Source of the DNA: Flavobacterium foetidum
Lineage (GTDB): Bacteria > Bacteroidota > Bacteroidia > Flavobacteriales > Flavobacteriaceae
Reading direction: 5' to 3'
Assembly (NCBI RefSeq): GCF_004634245.1
Contig: NZ_SJTF01000007.1
Coordinates: 124,001 to 188,000 of the forward strand
Length of the DNA: 64,000 nt
The translations under genes were made by a program, and so were the position numbers. Below, one piece after another: positions 9,653-18,725 of the stretch. The notes below the pieces were generated by a model. That model was not told the origin of the DNA and ran no database searches. It saw only the letters and a program-made list of their open reading frames with translations. How positions within the stretch are numbered: the first letter of the stretch is position 1; every line of letters begins with the position of its first letter.

Positions 9653-10507
9653 ATGAAAAATAAAAAACAATTGATAGAGGAGCTATCTATCGAAAAAAAA
9701 CTGCGTAAAAATCCTTTTCTAATACCAGTAATTACTTTTATTATTGCTTTTATTTTGATGTTATCAATTGCTTATTGCATTAACTTATATGAAAAAGGAT
9801 TTTATTGGACATTTTTGCCTGCAGGTCTTCTTCTACATTCATTTTTAATAATTACTGTACATGACGGCTCTCATAAATCCATAACCAAAACTAAATTTGA
9901 TCGTTTCATTTTAAATTTTTGTTCTGCTTTGGTTTTTTTACCTTTTTATGGTGAACATTATAGAAAATATCACCTGATTCATCACGGATATACCAACACC
10001 GATTTAGATCCGCTTGCTTCTCCTCTGTCGCAAAAACTATACAAAAGACACAGATACTTATATATTGTACTTGAATCAATTCCTGTATTATATACTTTTT
10101 ATTTAATTTTTAATTTTAATAAATCAGAAAACTCAAAAAAGTTTAAAAAGACATTAAAGATCAGCAGACTTTATTTTCTAATTTCTATATGTATTAGTAT
10201 TGTGACGTTTCTAATCATCAAACCTCCTATTTATTTTGTACTGCTTACACTTTTTGTTTTAAACATTATATCGGCAGTAAGAAGCTGGTGTGAACACATG
10301 GGAACTTCTTTAGAACATAAAACAAATACCTATTGGTTTCCTCTAGGATTCGGAATTGGAAACCATGATGTGCATCACGAACATCCTAATCTTTCGTGGC
10401 TAACCTTAACAATTGGTTTATTTAAACGAGAGAAAAACTCTAATCCGATAAAAACTTTAAGAGGGATTTTATTTGATAAATCCTTTACTTTTTATAAAAT
10501 AAAATAG
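9653..10507 (+). CDS. Membrane fatty acid desaturase / carotenoid hydroxylase-like protein
   Basis: A 284-aa integral membrane di-iron enzyme candidate. Three histidine boxes are visible: HDGSH (70-74), HLIHH (107-111) and HDVHH (238-242, followed by EHP), the HXXXH/HXXHH/HXXHH set of the desaturase superfamily. Hydrophobic segments flank them (about 22-45, 52-68, 88-100, 172-210). It could introduce a double bond into a lipid acyl chain or hydroxylate a carotenoid; the sequence does not decide. Long repeats lie on both sides and no co-oriented neighbour adjoins, so it is a lone gene. Confidence 0.82.
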   Translation: MKNKKQLIEELSIEKKLRKNPFLIPVITFIIAFILMLSIAYCINLYEKGFYWTFLPAGLLLHSFLIITVHDGSHKSITKTKFDRFILNFCSALVFLPFYGEHYRKYHLIHHGYTNTDLDPLASPLSQKLYKRHRYLYIVLESIPVLYTFYLIFNFNKSENSKKFKKTLKISRLYFLISICISIVTFLIIKPPIYFVLLTLFVLNIISAVRSWCEHMGTSLEHKTNTYWFPLGFGIGNHDVHHEHPNLSWLTLTIGLFKREKNSNPIKTLRGILFDKSFTFYKIK

Positions 10508-10550
10508 AAAGTGTTACTGAGAGAATTTCTAATTAGGTTTTTATTTTGAT

Positions 10551-10760
10551 TGCGGCGTTACTTGTGAAGATGTCTCCTTCATCGACATGACAATACTGTG
10601 CGGAAAATCTTTGTCAAGTTTCTTGCGTGATCCTTTCTTCATTAGGATGACAAGAATAGCGATAAATTGAGTTATCAATAATCATTGCGGAGCTACCTGT
10701 GGAGATGTGCTTCGCCAATTCGCTATCGCTCGTGCCTCCTTCGTCGACATGACAAAACAG
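10551..10760. repeat. Degenerate GTCATTTCGA-family repeats
   Basis: Three decayed units each end in a TC(A/G)ACATGACA-like or GGATGACA-like half-site (near 10585, 10650 and 10755). GCGGCGTTACTTGTGAAGAT and TTCGCCAATTCGCTATCGCT blocks related to the element at 47938 are present. Non-coding, between the desaturase gene and nrdA. Confidence 0.6.
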
Positions 10761-10767
10761 TACGAAT

Positions 10768-10806
10768 AAAAAAGCCGAATCAAAAAAATTAGAGATTCGG
10801 CTTTTG
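10768..10806 (-). terminator. Intrinsic terminator after nrdA
   Basis: Hairpin AAAGCCGAATC / GATTCGGCTTT with A/T tracts, immediately 3' of nrdA on the minus strand. It looks bidirectional and may also close the plus-strand desaturase unit. Confidence 0.8.
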
Positions 10807-10812
10807 TTTATT

Positions 10813-12507
10813 TTATGATTCACAACTGCTGCAAGAAACAAGACTTGTCACCAATTCTTTAGAAACACTCTGGCTTCTTTGGTAATACAAACTCTTAACT
10901 CCTTGCTGCCAAGCTTCAATCATTAATCGGTTTACATCCTTAATAGCCAATTCTGCCGGAATATTAAGATTCAAGCTTTGTCCCTGATCTACAAATTTCT
11001 GACGAATCCCGGCTTGCTGTACAATTTCCAACTGGCTGATTTCTTTAAATGTTTTGAAAACATCTTTTTCTTCCTGAGTCAATTGTTCCATATGTTGAAC
11101 ACTACCTCCGTTGAGCATAATTCCTCTCCACACCTCCTCATTATCTAAACCTTTTTCTTCTAATAGTTTTTTAAGGTATTTATTTTTACGCATAAAATTA
11201 CCCTTGCTCAATCCAGCTTTGTAATAATTACTACTGAAAGGTTCAATCCCTGGCGAAGTTTGTCCTAAAATGGCAGAAGAAGAAGTGGTAGGAGCAATTG
11301 CCATTGTTGTGGTATTGCGTCTTCCGTAACCTTTTAGCAATTCTGGTTCACCGTAAATTCTAGCCAGTTCCTGACTTGCCTTATCGGCTTTGTCGCTGAT
11401 ATGTTTGAAAATTTCTGTCGTTTTCATTTTAGCTTCCATTCCTTCAAACGGAATCATATTTTTTTGCAGGTAAGAATGCCATCCTAAAACGCCTAGACCT
11501 AAAGCACGGTGTCTTTTTGCAAATTTATTAGCTGCAGTCAAATAATAGTTTCCTTCTGTTTTTTCGATGAATTCCTGTAAAACTGCGTCTAAGAAAAAGA
11601 TTGCCAGTTTTACCGCTTCGGTATCTTTCCATTCTTCATACAATTCCAAATTCATAGAAGAAAGGCAGCAAATAAATGACTCATCATGAGATGACGGAAG
11701 CATGATTTCACTGCATAAATTACTAGCATTGATTCTAAGATTCTGATCTTTATAAACTTGAGGCTTGTTTTTATTTACGTTGTCACTAAAGAAAATATAA
11801 GGAAGTCCTTTCTGCTGACGGCTTTCTAGAACTTTTGCCCAAATCTGTCTTTTATCAGTGTCTCCGTCAATCATTTCCTGCATCCAGTAATCTGGCACAC
11901 AAATTCCGGTAAACAGGTTCTGAATCGGGTTTCCGATACTTTTAATTTTCAAAAACTCCTCAATATCCGGATGGTCGATGTCTAGATACGCTGCAAACGC
12001 TCCGCGGCGTACGCCTCCTTGCGAAATCGTATCCATTGCCGTATCAAAAAGCTTCATGAAACTTACCGCTCCACTACTTTTCCCGTTATCAGTTACGGCA
12101 CTACCACGCTCACGTAATTCGCCAAAATAACCAGAAGTTCCGCCACCGATTTTAGTCTGCATGATTACTTCGCCCAGTTTATGGGTAATTCCTTCGATCT
12201 TATCCGGAACGTGTACATTGAAACAAGAAATCGGAAGTCCGCGTTCGGTTCCCATATTTGCCCAAACCGGAGAACTGATACTCATCCAACCTCTCTCTAT
12301 CATTTCGACAAAAGACTCTTTCAATTCTGGTTTGTAAAGTCTTCTTGCCGCGGCGGTACAGATTCTGTCAATTGCACCTTCAACCGTTTCACCCTTAAGA
12401 AGATAACCTCGGTTTAAAATCTGCTCGCTTTCAGAATTTTTCCACCACATCTTCCCTTCTGTCTTTATTTCTAAATTCTCCACTGGATTTGTTTCTATCG
12501 TATTCAT
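10813..12507 (-). CDS. nrdA: Ribonucleoside-diphosphate reductase alpha subunit, without ATP cone
   Basis: Catalytic subunit that reduces ribonucleoside diphosphates to deoxy forms. Cys95 (LPISC) and a Cys at 280/281 fit the reducible pair. N263-C265-E267 (NLCSE) is the active-site motif with the thiyl cysteine. The tail ends SCSSCES, the shuttle CXXC that is re-reduced by thioredoxin-type donors. At 564 aa it is much shorter than the usual 750-850: the N-terminal ATP cone is absent, so overall dATP inhibition through this subunit is not expected. It lies 19 bp downstream of nrdB in one operon. Confidence 0.95.
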   Translation of the reverse strand: MNTIETNPVENLEIKTEGKMWWKNSESEQILNRGYLLKGETVEGAIDRICTAAARRLYKPELKESFVEMIERGWMSISSPVWANMGTERGLPISCFNVHVPDKIEGITHKLGEVIMQTKIGGGTSGYFGELRERGSAVTDNGKSSGAVSFMKLFDTAMDTISQGGVRRGAFAAYLDIDHPDIEEFLKIKSIGNPIQNLFTGICVPDYWMQEMIDGDTDKRQIWAKVLESRQQKGLPYIFFSDNVNKNKPQVYKDQNLRINASNLCSEIMLPSSHDESFICCLSSMNLELYEEWKDTEAVKLAIFFLDAVLQEFIEKTEGNYYLTAANKFAKRHRALGLGVLGWHSYLQKNMIPFEGMEAKMKTTEIFKHISDKADKASQELARIYGEPELLKGYGRRNTTTMAIAPTTSSSAILGQTSPGIEPFSSNYYKAGLSKGNFMRKNKYLKKLLEEKGLDNEEVWRGIMLNGGSVQHMEQLTQEEKDVFKTFKEISQLEIVQQAGIRQKFVDQGQSLNLNIPAELAIKDVNRLMIEAWQQGVKSLYYQRSQSVSKELVTSLVSCSSCES

Positions 12508-12526
12508 ATTTCGTAATGGGCTTGTT

Positions 12527-13501
12527 TTAAAAAAGATCGTTTGCTGTTATGCTTTTATCATGTTTTGTATATTCTACAGGACGTTTTGCAAAGAAATCGT
12601 CTAAGCTGTTGGCAAAAACTTCTTCTTCGAACCACGCCATAGCAGCATAATCTTGAGGCGAAACATTAAATATTGTTTCGATATTAATTTGTCTCAAACT
12701 TTCATCAACTCTGAATTTCATGAAATTTACCAAATCTTCTTTACTGATTGTCTCTACTGCACCATTCTCAAAAATCCAATCCAAAATTGCAGCTTCAACT
12801 TCTATTGACTCCTTAACTGTGTCTCGTACTAACTGTAAAGTTTCGGCATCAAAATATTCTGGGAACTCTTCACGTATTTTATTAATGATGTAGATGCCGC
12901 CATTAGCATGAATCTGTTCGTCTATAGAAGTCCATGCAATTATATTGCTCACATTTTTCATATAACCTTTAAAACGAGTAAAAGACAATAAAATGGCAAA
13001 TTGGCTAAACAATGAAACATTTTCAATCAGGATACTGAATAAAATCAGCGAAACCATATATTTTCTGTTATCCTGAGATTTGGTATCCTTTAAAACATTC
13101 GACAAATAATCAACGCGTCGGCGGATTACAGGAACGTCTAATAATTTTTCGAATTCATCATTATAACCCAAAACTTCAAGAAGACGAGAATAAGCTTCAG
13201 AATGTCTGAATTCGCATTCTGCAAAAGTAGTTCCTAGTCCGTTGAATTCTGGTTTTGGAAAATGCTCATAGATGTTTCCCCAAAAACTTTTTACGGCTAC
13301 CTCAATCTGTGCAATTGCCAAAAGGCTGTTTTTGATAGCAGTCTTCTCAGCAAGGTTTAGATGTGCATGAAAATCTTGCGTATCGGCAGTAAAATCTACT
13401 TCTGTATGCACCCAGTAAGCTTTGTTGATAGCTTCGGTAAACTGCAGAACCTCAGGATATTCAAAAGGTTTATAATTGATTCTTTTATCGAAAATTGACA
13501 T
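12527..13501 (-). CDS. nrdB: Ribonucleotide reductase beta subunit, class Id-like
   Basis: A 324-aa ferritin-like radical-generating subunit. Predicted metal ligands are E67, E97, H100, E160, E195 and H198 (in the segments AQIEVAV, AECEFRH, SILIE and SIDEQIH), with Y104 near the site. From memory, the numbering of most of these residues and of Y104 agrees with the F. johnsoniae class Id enzyme, which uses a dimanganese cofactor activated by superoxide and no tyrosyl radical. There is no N-terminal ATP cone, unlike the Leeuwenhoekiella NrdB. It is the first gene of nrdB-nrdA. Its upstream gap carries several DnaA-box-like sequences. Confidence 0.93.
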   Translation of the reverse strand: MSIFDKRINYKPFEYPEVLQFTEAINKAYWVHTEVDFTADTQDFHAHLNLAEKTAIKNSLLAIAQIEVAVKSFWGNIYEHFPKPEFNGLGTTFAECEFRHSEAYSRLLEVLGYNDEFEKLLDVPVIRRRVDYLSNVLKDTKSQDNRKYMVSLILFSILIENVSLFSQFAILLSFTRFKGYMKNVSNIIAWTSIDEQIHANGGIYIINKIREEFPEYFDAETLQLVRDTVKESIEVEAAILDWIFENGAVETISKEDLVNFMKFRVDESLRQINIETIFNVSPQDYAAMAWFEEEVFANSLDDFFAKRPVEYTKHDKSITANDLF

Positions 13502-13643
13502 ATATATAGAGTTTTAAGTGACTTTTTAAGGCAGAAAACCGTATGCTTTACTTTGGGGAATGTTCGAGCTTGCTTTTCTATACATACAAATTTAGTTCGC
13601 AAAGAGTCTTTTGTCTAGTTTTAGATGTTAAAAATCTGCTCAA

Positions 13644-13944
13644 TTATCAACAGTCATAAAATCTCTAAAAAACAGATTAAGGCAAATTTTATCAACATGA
13701 AAACAACCTACTGTAATTTACAATGAATAAGCAGTTTCCTGAAAATTAATGTTAAGTTATCAACATGAAAAAGTGATGATTTTTACTCCAAATTTGAAAA
13801 CAGTTATCAACAGTCGATTTTTTAAAACGGAAGTTATGATGAGTATTTTTACATTAAAAAAAGGCTTAATTAATAATTATTCTAAATAATATTGTGACAT
13901 GATTCTAGCATCAAAAAAAAATATAAAACTCTATTTGTCAACAC
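13644..13944 (+). promoter_or_regulatory. Cluster of DnaA-box-like 9-mers
   Basis: TTATCAACA occurs four times on the plus strand, at 13644-13652, 13689-13697, 13757-13765 and 13804-13812, plus the variant TTGTCAACA at 13936-13944. Each exact copy differs by one base from the TTATCCACA DnaA box. Spacings are 45, 68 and 47 bp. The cluster lies 140-310 bp upstream of nrdB. E. coli nrdAB is regulated by DnaA, so a similar link is possible. The match to a Flavobacterium DnaA consensus is untested. Confidence 0.45.
13871..13890. promoter_or_regulatory. Possible Fur-type operator
   Basis: TAATAATTATTCTAAATAAT contains the TTATTCTAAATAA half-palindrome. Related sequences occur at 14253-14272 before the ankyrin gene and at 20048-20068 before the TonB receptor. 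The shared position upstream of probable iron genes is the only support. Confidence 0.3.
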
Positions 13945-14252
13945 TATAAAACCAAACCTTTACTACGATTACAAATGAAAATCCATTTCTTGAAGTCAAA
14001 AAAAAGAGGTTTCACCATGTAAAAATCACTCTTCACTTTTGTTTAACAATTCTTAATCCTTTACGAAATAAAAAAACGTCACAGAGACTACTTCACAAAG
14101 TCAATCTTAAATCTGAAATTAGAGCCAAAATTAAATTATAATTAAAATCAACTTAACTGTTTCTTAAAATTCAGCAAAAGCCAACCAAAAAAGGCCATTT
14201 GCAGCAAATAATTGTTGGTTTAAAAATATTAATCTTTACATTTGCTTTATTT

Positions 14253-14272
14253 TTATTTATTCTAAATAGATA
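14253..14272. promoter_or_regulatory. Possible Fur-type operator before ankyrin gene
   Basis: TTATTTATTCTAAATAGATA lies about 55 bp upstream of the ankyrin gene start, with the TTATTCTAAATA core shared with 13871-13890. Assignment to an iron regulator is inference from the downstream genes. Confidence 0.35.
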
Positions 14273-14324
14273 GAAATTTTTATCTATAACAGATATTAAA
14301 ACAACCATAAATAACATCATAAGT

Positions 14325-15821
14325 ATGAAAAAGAATCTACTTGCTTCTTTTGCATTAGCCGCGACTTTATTGGTAAGTGCCCAGCAAAAAAACACATTAT
14401 TAGAAGCCTCTTTCTGGAAAACTTCTCCCAATATCGAAACGGTTAAGGCTGAAATTGCAAAAGGAAACAATCCCTCAGAAGCCAACGCCAATGCTTTTGA
14501 CGTAACTACATTGGCAATCAATAATGATGCTCCTGTAGAGACCATCAAATTTTTAATAGAGCAGCCTGGAAATTCAATCACAAAATTGACTCACGACAAT
14601 CGTATTTACCTGCATTGGGCCGCTTATAGAGGCAATACAGAGTTGGTACAATATCTTATCGCTAAAGGTTCTGATGTGAATTTTGAAGACAGCCACGGCA
14701 CAATGCCTGCCGATTTTGCAGCTTCTAACGGACAAGCAAACCCAGCAATGTTTGATGCTTTTTTTAAAGCGGGAGTAGATCCGAAAAAGAAATATGCAAA
14801 TGGTGCCAATCTGTTGCTTTTGGCTATAGCCTCTGATAAAGATTTAAAAGCCGCAGAATATTTTTCGACTAAAGGAATGTCTTTAAAAGATGTTGATGCA
14901 AATGGAAATACTGCCTTTACTTATGCATCAAGATCCGGAAATATCTCTTTGCTGAAAAAACTGATTGAGAAAGGCATCAAACCGACCGATGAGGCTCTTT
15001 TGGTAGCTGCACAAGGAAGCCGCAGAGAAAGTAATCCAATTGAAACCTATAAATATTTGGTAGAAGAAGTAAAATTAAAACCGACTGCTCAAAATAAAAA
15101 CGGCCAAAACGTGCTTCATATATTAGCAGGAAAACCAAATCAGACAGAAATCATCAAATATTTTCTTGACAAAGGCGTTGATGTGAACAAAGCCGATAAA
15201 GAAGGCAACACTCCTGTTATGGCCGCTGCTTCGGCAAGAGAAATTGCTGTATTGGAACTTTTTCTTCCAAAAGCGAAAAACATAAATCTTCAGAATACAA
15301 AAGGAGAATCTGCTCTTACTAAAGCGGTACAATACGGAACTCCAGAAGCTGTAAGCTTGCTTTTATCTAAAGATGCCGATGTAAACGTTAAAGATAAAGA
15401 CGGAAATAATCTTGGCGTATATTTAGTACAATCTTATCGTCCTGCCGGAAGAGAAAGAGAAACGCCAAAACAAGATCCTTTTGATGCTAAAGCAAAATTG
15501 CTTCAAGATAAAGGACTTAATTTAGCTGCAGCTCAAAAAGACGGAAACACGCTTTACCATTTAGCGATTACTAAAAACGATGTTTCGCTTCTTAAAAAAA
15601 TAACAGACCTAAAAGCAGACATTAACGCAAAAAACAAAGATGGTTTGACTAGCCTACACAGAGCGGCCATGATTTCTAAAGACGATGCTGTTCTAAAATA
15701 TCTAATCGCTGCGGGAGCTAAAAAAGATATCAGCACCGAATTTGACGAAACGGCTTATGCATTAGCAAAAGAAAATGAATTGCTGACTAAAAACAACGTT
15801 TCAGTCGAATTCTTAAAATAA
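14325..15821 (+). CDS. Exported ankyrin-repeat protein
   Basis: A 498-aa protein with an N-terminal signal peptide (MKKNLLASFALAATLLVSAQ). It carries about ten ankyrin-type repeats recognisable by blocks such as DGLTSLHRAA, GNTPVMAAA and GNTAFTYASRSG, with -LL-GAD- like helices. Ankyrin stacks bind other proteins, so a scaffolding or protective role in the periplasm is likely. It heads the electron-transfer/iron locus: the DUF2271 gene follows 167 bp downstream on the same strand. No catalytic motif is seen. Confidence 0.88.
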   Translation: MKKNLLASFALAATLLVSAQQKNTLLEASFWKTSPNIETVKAEIAKGNNPSEANANAFDVTTLAINNDAPVETIKFLIEQPGNSITKLTHDNRIYLHWAAYRGNTELVQYLIAKGSDVNFEDSHGTMPADFAASNGQANPAMFDAFFKAGVDPKKKYANGANLLLLAIASDKDLKAAEYFSTKGMSLKDVDANGNTAFTYASRSGNISLLKKLIEKGIKPTDEALLVAAQGSRRESNPIETYKYLVEEVKLKPTAQNKNGQNVLHILAGKPNQTEIIKYFLDKGVDVNKADKEGNTPVMAAASAREIAVLELFLPKAKNINLQNTKGESALTKAVQYGTPEAVSLLLSKDADVNVKDKDGNNLGVYLVQSYRPAGRERETPKQDPFDAKAKLLQDKGLNLAAAQKDGNTLYHLAITKNDVSLLKKITDLKADINAKNKDGLTSLHRAAMISKDDAVLKYLIAAGAKKDISTEFDETAYALAKENELLTKNNVSVEFLK

Positions 15822-15894
15822 AACAAATAATTAATAATCAATAGTTGAAATTCCAAATTCCAAACTCTACATTTGGAAATTGAAGTTAAAAGCT

Positions 15895-15963
15895 GGAAGT
15901 TATGAGTTAAAAGTTTTGTAGGCGTGATTTTGCGCAACGCTTAACTATAACTCATAACTTCTT
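15895..15963. repeat. Inverted repeat between ankyrin and DUF2271 genes
   Basis: GAAGTTATGAGTTA and its complement TAACTCATAACTTC flank a short loop. The same GTTATGAGTTAT unit is tandemly repeated at 6838-6862. It is an intergenic hairpin that could attenuate readthrough between the two genes. Confidence 0.5.
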
Positions 15964-15988
15964 TCCCTTAATCCATAAATTTAAAAAA

Positions 15989-16471
15989 ATGAAATCTATA
16001 CTAAAAATAGCGCTTACAAGTGCTTTTATCTTTTTGCTTTCTTTCCAATCTAACGCACAATCTAGCAAGTACAAATGTATGTTGCAAATGAATAATTATA
16101 TGGGAGAAGGCGCTTATATCGTTGTTTCTCTTGTTAATGCCAACGGAGAATATGAAAAGACGCTTTATGTAATGGGCGACGACAAAAAATGGTACAAATC
16201 ATTAAAAGAATGGAATAAATTTCATACTCAGAAAAATGATGATATCAGTGCCAAAACTGGAGCTTCTGTAACTGGAGGCGACCGAAGTGTGACAACAATT
16301 GAAATTGAAAATTCTAAAATAAACAAAGGCTACAAACTTCGTTTTGAATCGGCTGTTGAAGACCAGAAATATTATGTAAGCGATCTTGAAATTCCGCTTA
16401 CGACTGAAGGTCTTGCAGAAAAAACAGATGGAAAAGGTTACATCAAATACGTAAGATTAAACAAAATATAA
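15989..16471 (+). CDS. DUF2271 protein, probable flavinylated periplasmic electron carrier
   Basis: A 160-aa exported protein; the signal peptide ends about residue 24 (SNAQ). The fold region fits DUF2271 (GAYIVVSLVNANGEYEKTLYV). Residues 90-93 are TGAS, matching the [S/T]GA[S/T] motif at which ApbE links FMN to Ser/Thr in FMN-binding proteins. With an ApbE gene two positions downstream, this is the likely FMN acceptor of the locus. It probably passes electrons between the PepSY-reductase in the inner membrane and an external acceptor. The domain assignment comes from sequence style and context; flavinylation is inference. Confidence 0.75.
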   Translation: MKSILKIALTSAFIFLLSFQSNAQSSKYKCMLQMNNYMGEGAYIVVSLVNANGEYEKTLYVMGDDKKWYKSLKEWNKFHTQKNDDISAKTGASVTGGDRSVTTIEIENSKINKGYKLRFESAVEDQKYYVSDLEIPLTTEGLAEKTDGKGYIKYVRLNKI

Positions 16472-16498
16472 TACGATTACATTTCTAGAATACATTCA

Positions 16499-18694
16499 AT
16501 GACTCTTTCTTTTTGGCGTTACGCACACTTGGCTTTGGCCTTGTTTTCTTCTCTTTTTCTAATTTTGGCTTCGGTAACTGGTATTATTCTGGCGGTCGAT
16601 GCAGTTCAGGAAAAAACACTTCCGTACAAAGCTGCAGATTTTAATACTTTAACCTTAGAAAAAACACTGCCAGTTCTCAAAAAGTCTTACCCTGAAATTA
16701 CAGAACTAAGCGTAGACTATAATCAGTTTGTAACGCTTAAGGCCATTGATGAAGATGGAAATGATGTCAACGCCTACATCGACCCTAAAACAGGAAAAAA
16801 GTTAGGAACGCCTGTAAAAAAAAGCGAATTCATTCAATGGATCACAAGCCTGCACCGCTCCTTGTTTCTTCATGAAACAGGACGGTTTTTTGTTGGGGTA
16901 ATCTCCTTTCTTTTACTGCTTATAGCGGTTTCCGGTTTTGTGCTGGTCTTAAAAAGGCAAAAAGGAATCCAAAAATTCTTTTCAAAAGTCGTCAAAGAAT
17001 ATTTTGCGCAATATTATCATGTTGTTCTAGGTAGAATCGCCTTAATTCCGATTTTGGCAATTGCGCTTACCGGAACCTATTTATCGCTGGAACGATTTAA
17101 CTTCTTTATGCCGAAAGAAGAGAAGGCAAAAGATAAAACAGAAACTGCTGCCGCAGATTGGTCTAAAAACAATAAGGTTTCTTTTTTTAAAAACACACTA
17201 TTAAGTGAGGTCAAAAAAATAGAATTTCCGTTTACTGATGATCCTGAAGAGTATTTCATTATCGAATTGAAAGATCGTGAAGTTGAAGTAAATCAGGGAA
17301 CCGGAATGGTGACTTCTGAAAAGCTTTCACCAATCAGAACTCAACTAGCAGCCTTAAGTCTTGATCTTCATACTGGCAGAATTAACACAATCTGGGCTGT
17401 AATTTTGGGCTTGGCCTGTATTAATATTCTATTCTTTATCTATTCTGGTTTTGCAATTACTTTAAAAAGAAGAGCAAGCCGAATTAAAAACAAATTCAAA
17501 GCCACCGAAAGCAATTATATTTTATTGGCGGGCTCAGAAAACGGAAGCTCGCTTCGTTTTGCCAATGCTGTACAGAAACAGTTAATTGCAGCGGGAGAAA
17601 AAGTGTTCTTAACTGAACTGAATAACTTTAAGACTTTTCCGAAAGCAGAACATATCATTGTATTTACTTCTACACATGGTTTAGGAGATCCGCCATCAAA
17701 TGGAAATAAGTTTCTCTCCACTCTTAAAAAAAATTCTCAGGAACATAAAATCCTTTTTTCTGTTGTGGGTTTTGGTTCTAAAGCTTATCCTGATTTTTGT
17801 GGATTTGCCAAAAAAGTAGACAACCTTCTTGAAAATCAATCTTGGGCAGAACGCTTTTTGCCAATGCATAGTGTCAATGATAAATCGGCAGAGGAATTTG
17901 TGGAATGGATCAAAGCATGGAATACCAAAAGTCAAATCGCTTTGTCTCCCACTCCTTCTTTATATAATGAAGTTCCGAAAGGACTTGAAAAATTGATGGT
18001 TTTAGACAAAACTCCCGTTTCAGACACCGAACATACTTTTCTATTGACACTTCGTGCGGGAAGTAGAACTAAATTTACTTCGGGCGATTTATTGGCAATT
18101 TATCCGGCAAATGACAATCGCGAACGTCTCTACTCTATCGGAAAACATACCGGCAATATACAATTGGTCGTAAAACTGCATCCCTTTGGCTTGGGTTCAG
18201 GATACTTGAATAAACTTGAACCGGGAGATACGATTAAAGCGCGAATCTTAAAAAATGCTGCCTTTCATCTTCCAAAGAAAGCGCCAAAAGTGGCATTTAT
18301 CTCTAACGGAACCGGAATTGCACCGTTTCTCGGAATGATTGAACAAAATAAAGCTAAAACGGAACTGCATTTGTACAGCGGATTCAGGATGGAAACTCCT
18401 ACTCTTTCAGCTTATAAAAAGTTTGCCGGAATAATGATTGAAAAACAGCATCTGGAAAACTTTCATATTGCGCTTTCGCGTGAAGAAAAACATATTTATG
18501 TTATGGATTTAATCAAACGCGATGCAGCATTTTTTATCGATTTATTACAACAAGGAGGTGTCATTATGATTTGTGGCTCGGTACAAATGCAATTGGATGT
18601 CGAAAATATTCTGGATGAACTTTGCCTGACTTCGAACTCTAAAAATATTACTGAATACAAACGCAATGGTCAAATCTTAACGGACTGCTATTAA
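16499..18694 (+). CDS. PepSY membrane domain fused to flavodoxin and NAD(P)H flavoprotein reductase
   Basis: A 731-aa inner-membrane electron-transfer protein. Residues 1-330 are the PepSY_TM unit with hydrophobic segments near 10-35, 138-155, 175-195 and 295-320. About 338-470 is a flavodoxin-like FMN domain (LLAGSENGSSLRFAN). About 490-731 is the FAD/NAD(P)H-binding reductase module of the CysJ/cytochrome P450 reductase type: RLYSIGKH for FAD, GTGIAPFLGMI for pyridine nucleotide, and MICGSVQMQLDV near the end. It should carry electrons from cytosolic NAD(P)H across the membrane to a periplasmic flavin carrier. It starts 27 bp after the DUF2271 gene and is followed immediately by apbE, so one operon. 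Confidence 0.88.
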   Translation: MTLSFWRYAHLALALFSSLFLILASVTGIILAVDAVQEKTLPYKAADFNTLTLEKTLPVLKKSYPEITELSVDYNQFVTLKAIDEDGNDVNAYIDPKTGKKLGTPVKKSEFIQWITSLHRSLFLHETGRFFVGVISFLLLLIAVSGFVLVLKRQKGIQKFFSKVVKEYFAQYYHVVLGRIALIPILAIALTGTYLSLERFNFFMPKEEKAKDKTETAAADWSKNNKVSFFKNTLLSEVKKIEFPFTDDPEEYFIIELKDREVEVNQGTGMVTSEKLSPIRTQLAALSLDLHTGRINTIWAVILGLACINILFFIYSGFAITLKRRASRIKNKFKATESNYILLAGSENGSSLRFANAVQKQLIAAGEKVFLTELNNFKTFPKAEHIIVFTSTHGLGDPPSNGNKFLSTLKKNSQEHKILFSVVGFGSKAYPDFCGFAKKVDNLLENQSWAERFLPMHSVNDKSAEEFVEWIKAWNTKSQIALSPTPSLYNEVPKGLEKLMVLDKTPVSDTEHTFLLTLRAGSRTKFTSGDLLAIYPANDNRERLYSIGKHTGNIQLVVKLHPFGLGSGYLNKLEPGDTIKARILKNAAFHLPKKAPKVAFISNGTGIAPFLGMIEQNKAKTELHLYSGFRMETPTLSAYKKFAGIMIEKQHLENFHIALSREEKHIYVMDLIKRDAAFFIDLLQQGGVIMICGSVQMQLDVENILDELCLTSNSKNITEYKRNGQILTDCY

Positions 18695-18725
18695 ACGTTT
18701 GAATTTTGATAAAAAACTAATCGGA

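Larger units (their letters stand above)
13502..14324. other. Long AT-rich divergent intergenic region
   Basis: An 820-bp region between the divergent nrdB and ankyrin genes, with no convincing ORF. It holds the TTATCAACA cluster (13644-13944) and two TTATTCTAAATA half-palindromes (13878 and 14257), both listed separately. The rest is poly-A/T-rich without recognised structure. Confidence 0.7.

Noticed and set aside
10614..10841. 75-codon minus-strand ORF
   Set aside because: It is made of the degenerate palindromic repeats and the terminator after nrdA, not coding sequence.
13396..13602. 68-codon ORF overlapping nrdB start
   Set aside because: Shadow frame of nrdB and its leader, with no family similarity.
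13644..13944. Chromosomal origin of replication
   Set aside because: Box-like sequences are present, but no dnaA, dnaN or other usual origin neighbour and no unwinding element could be confirmed. Kept only as a DnaA-box-like cluster.
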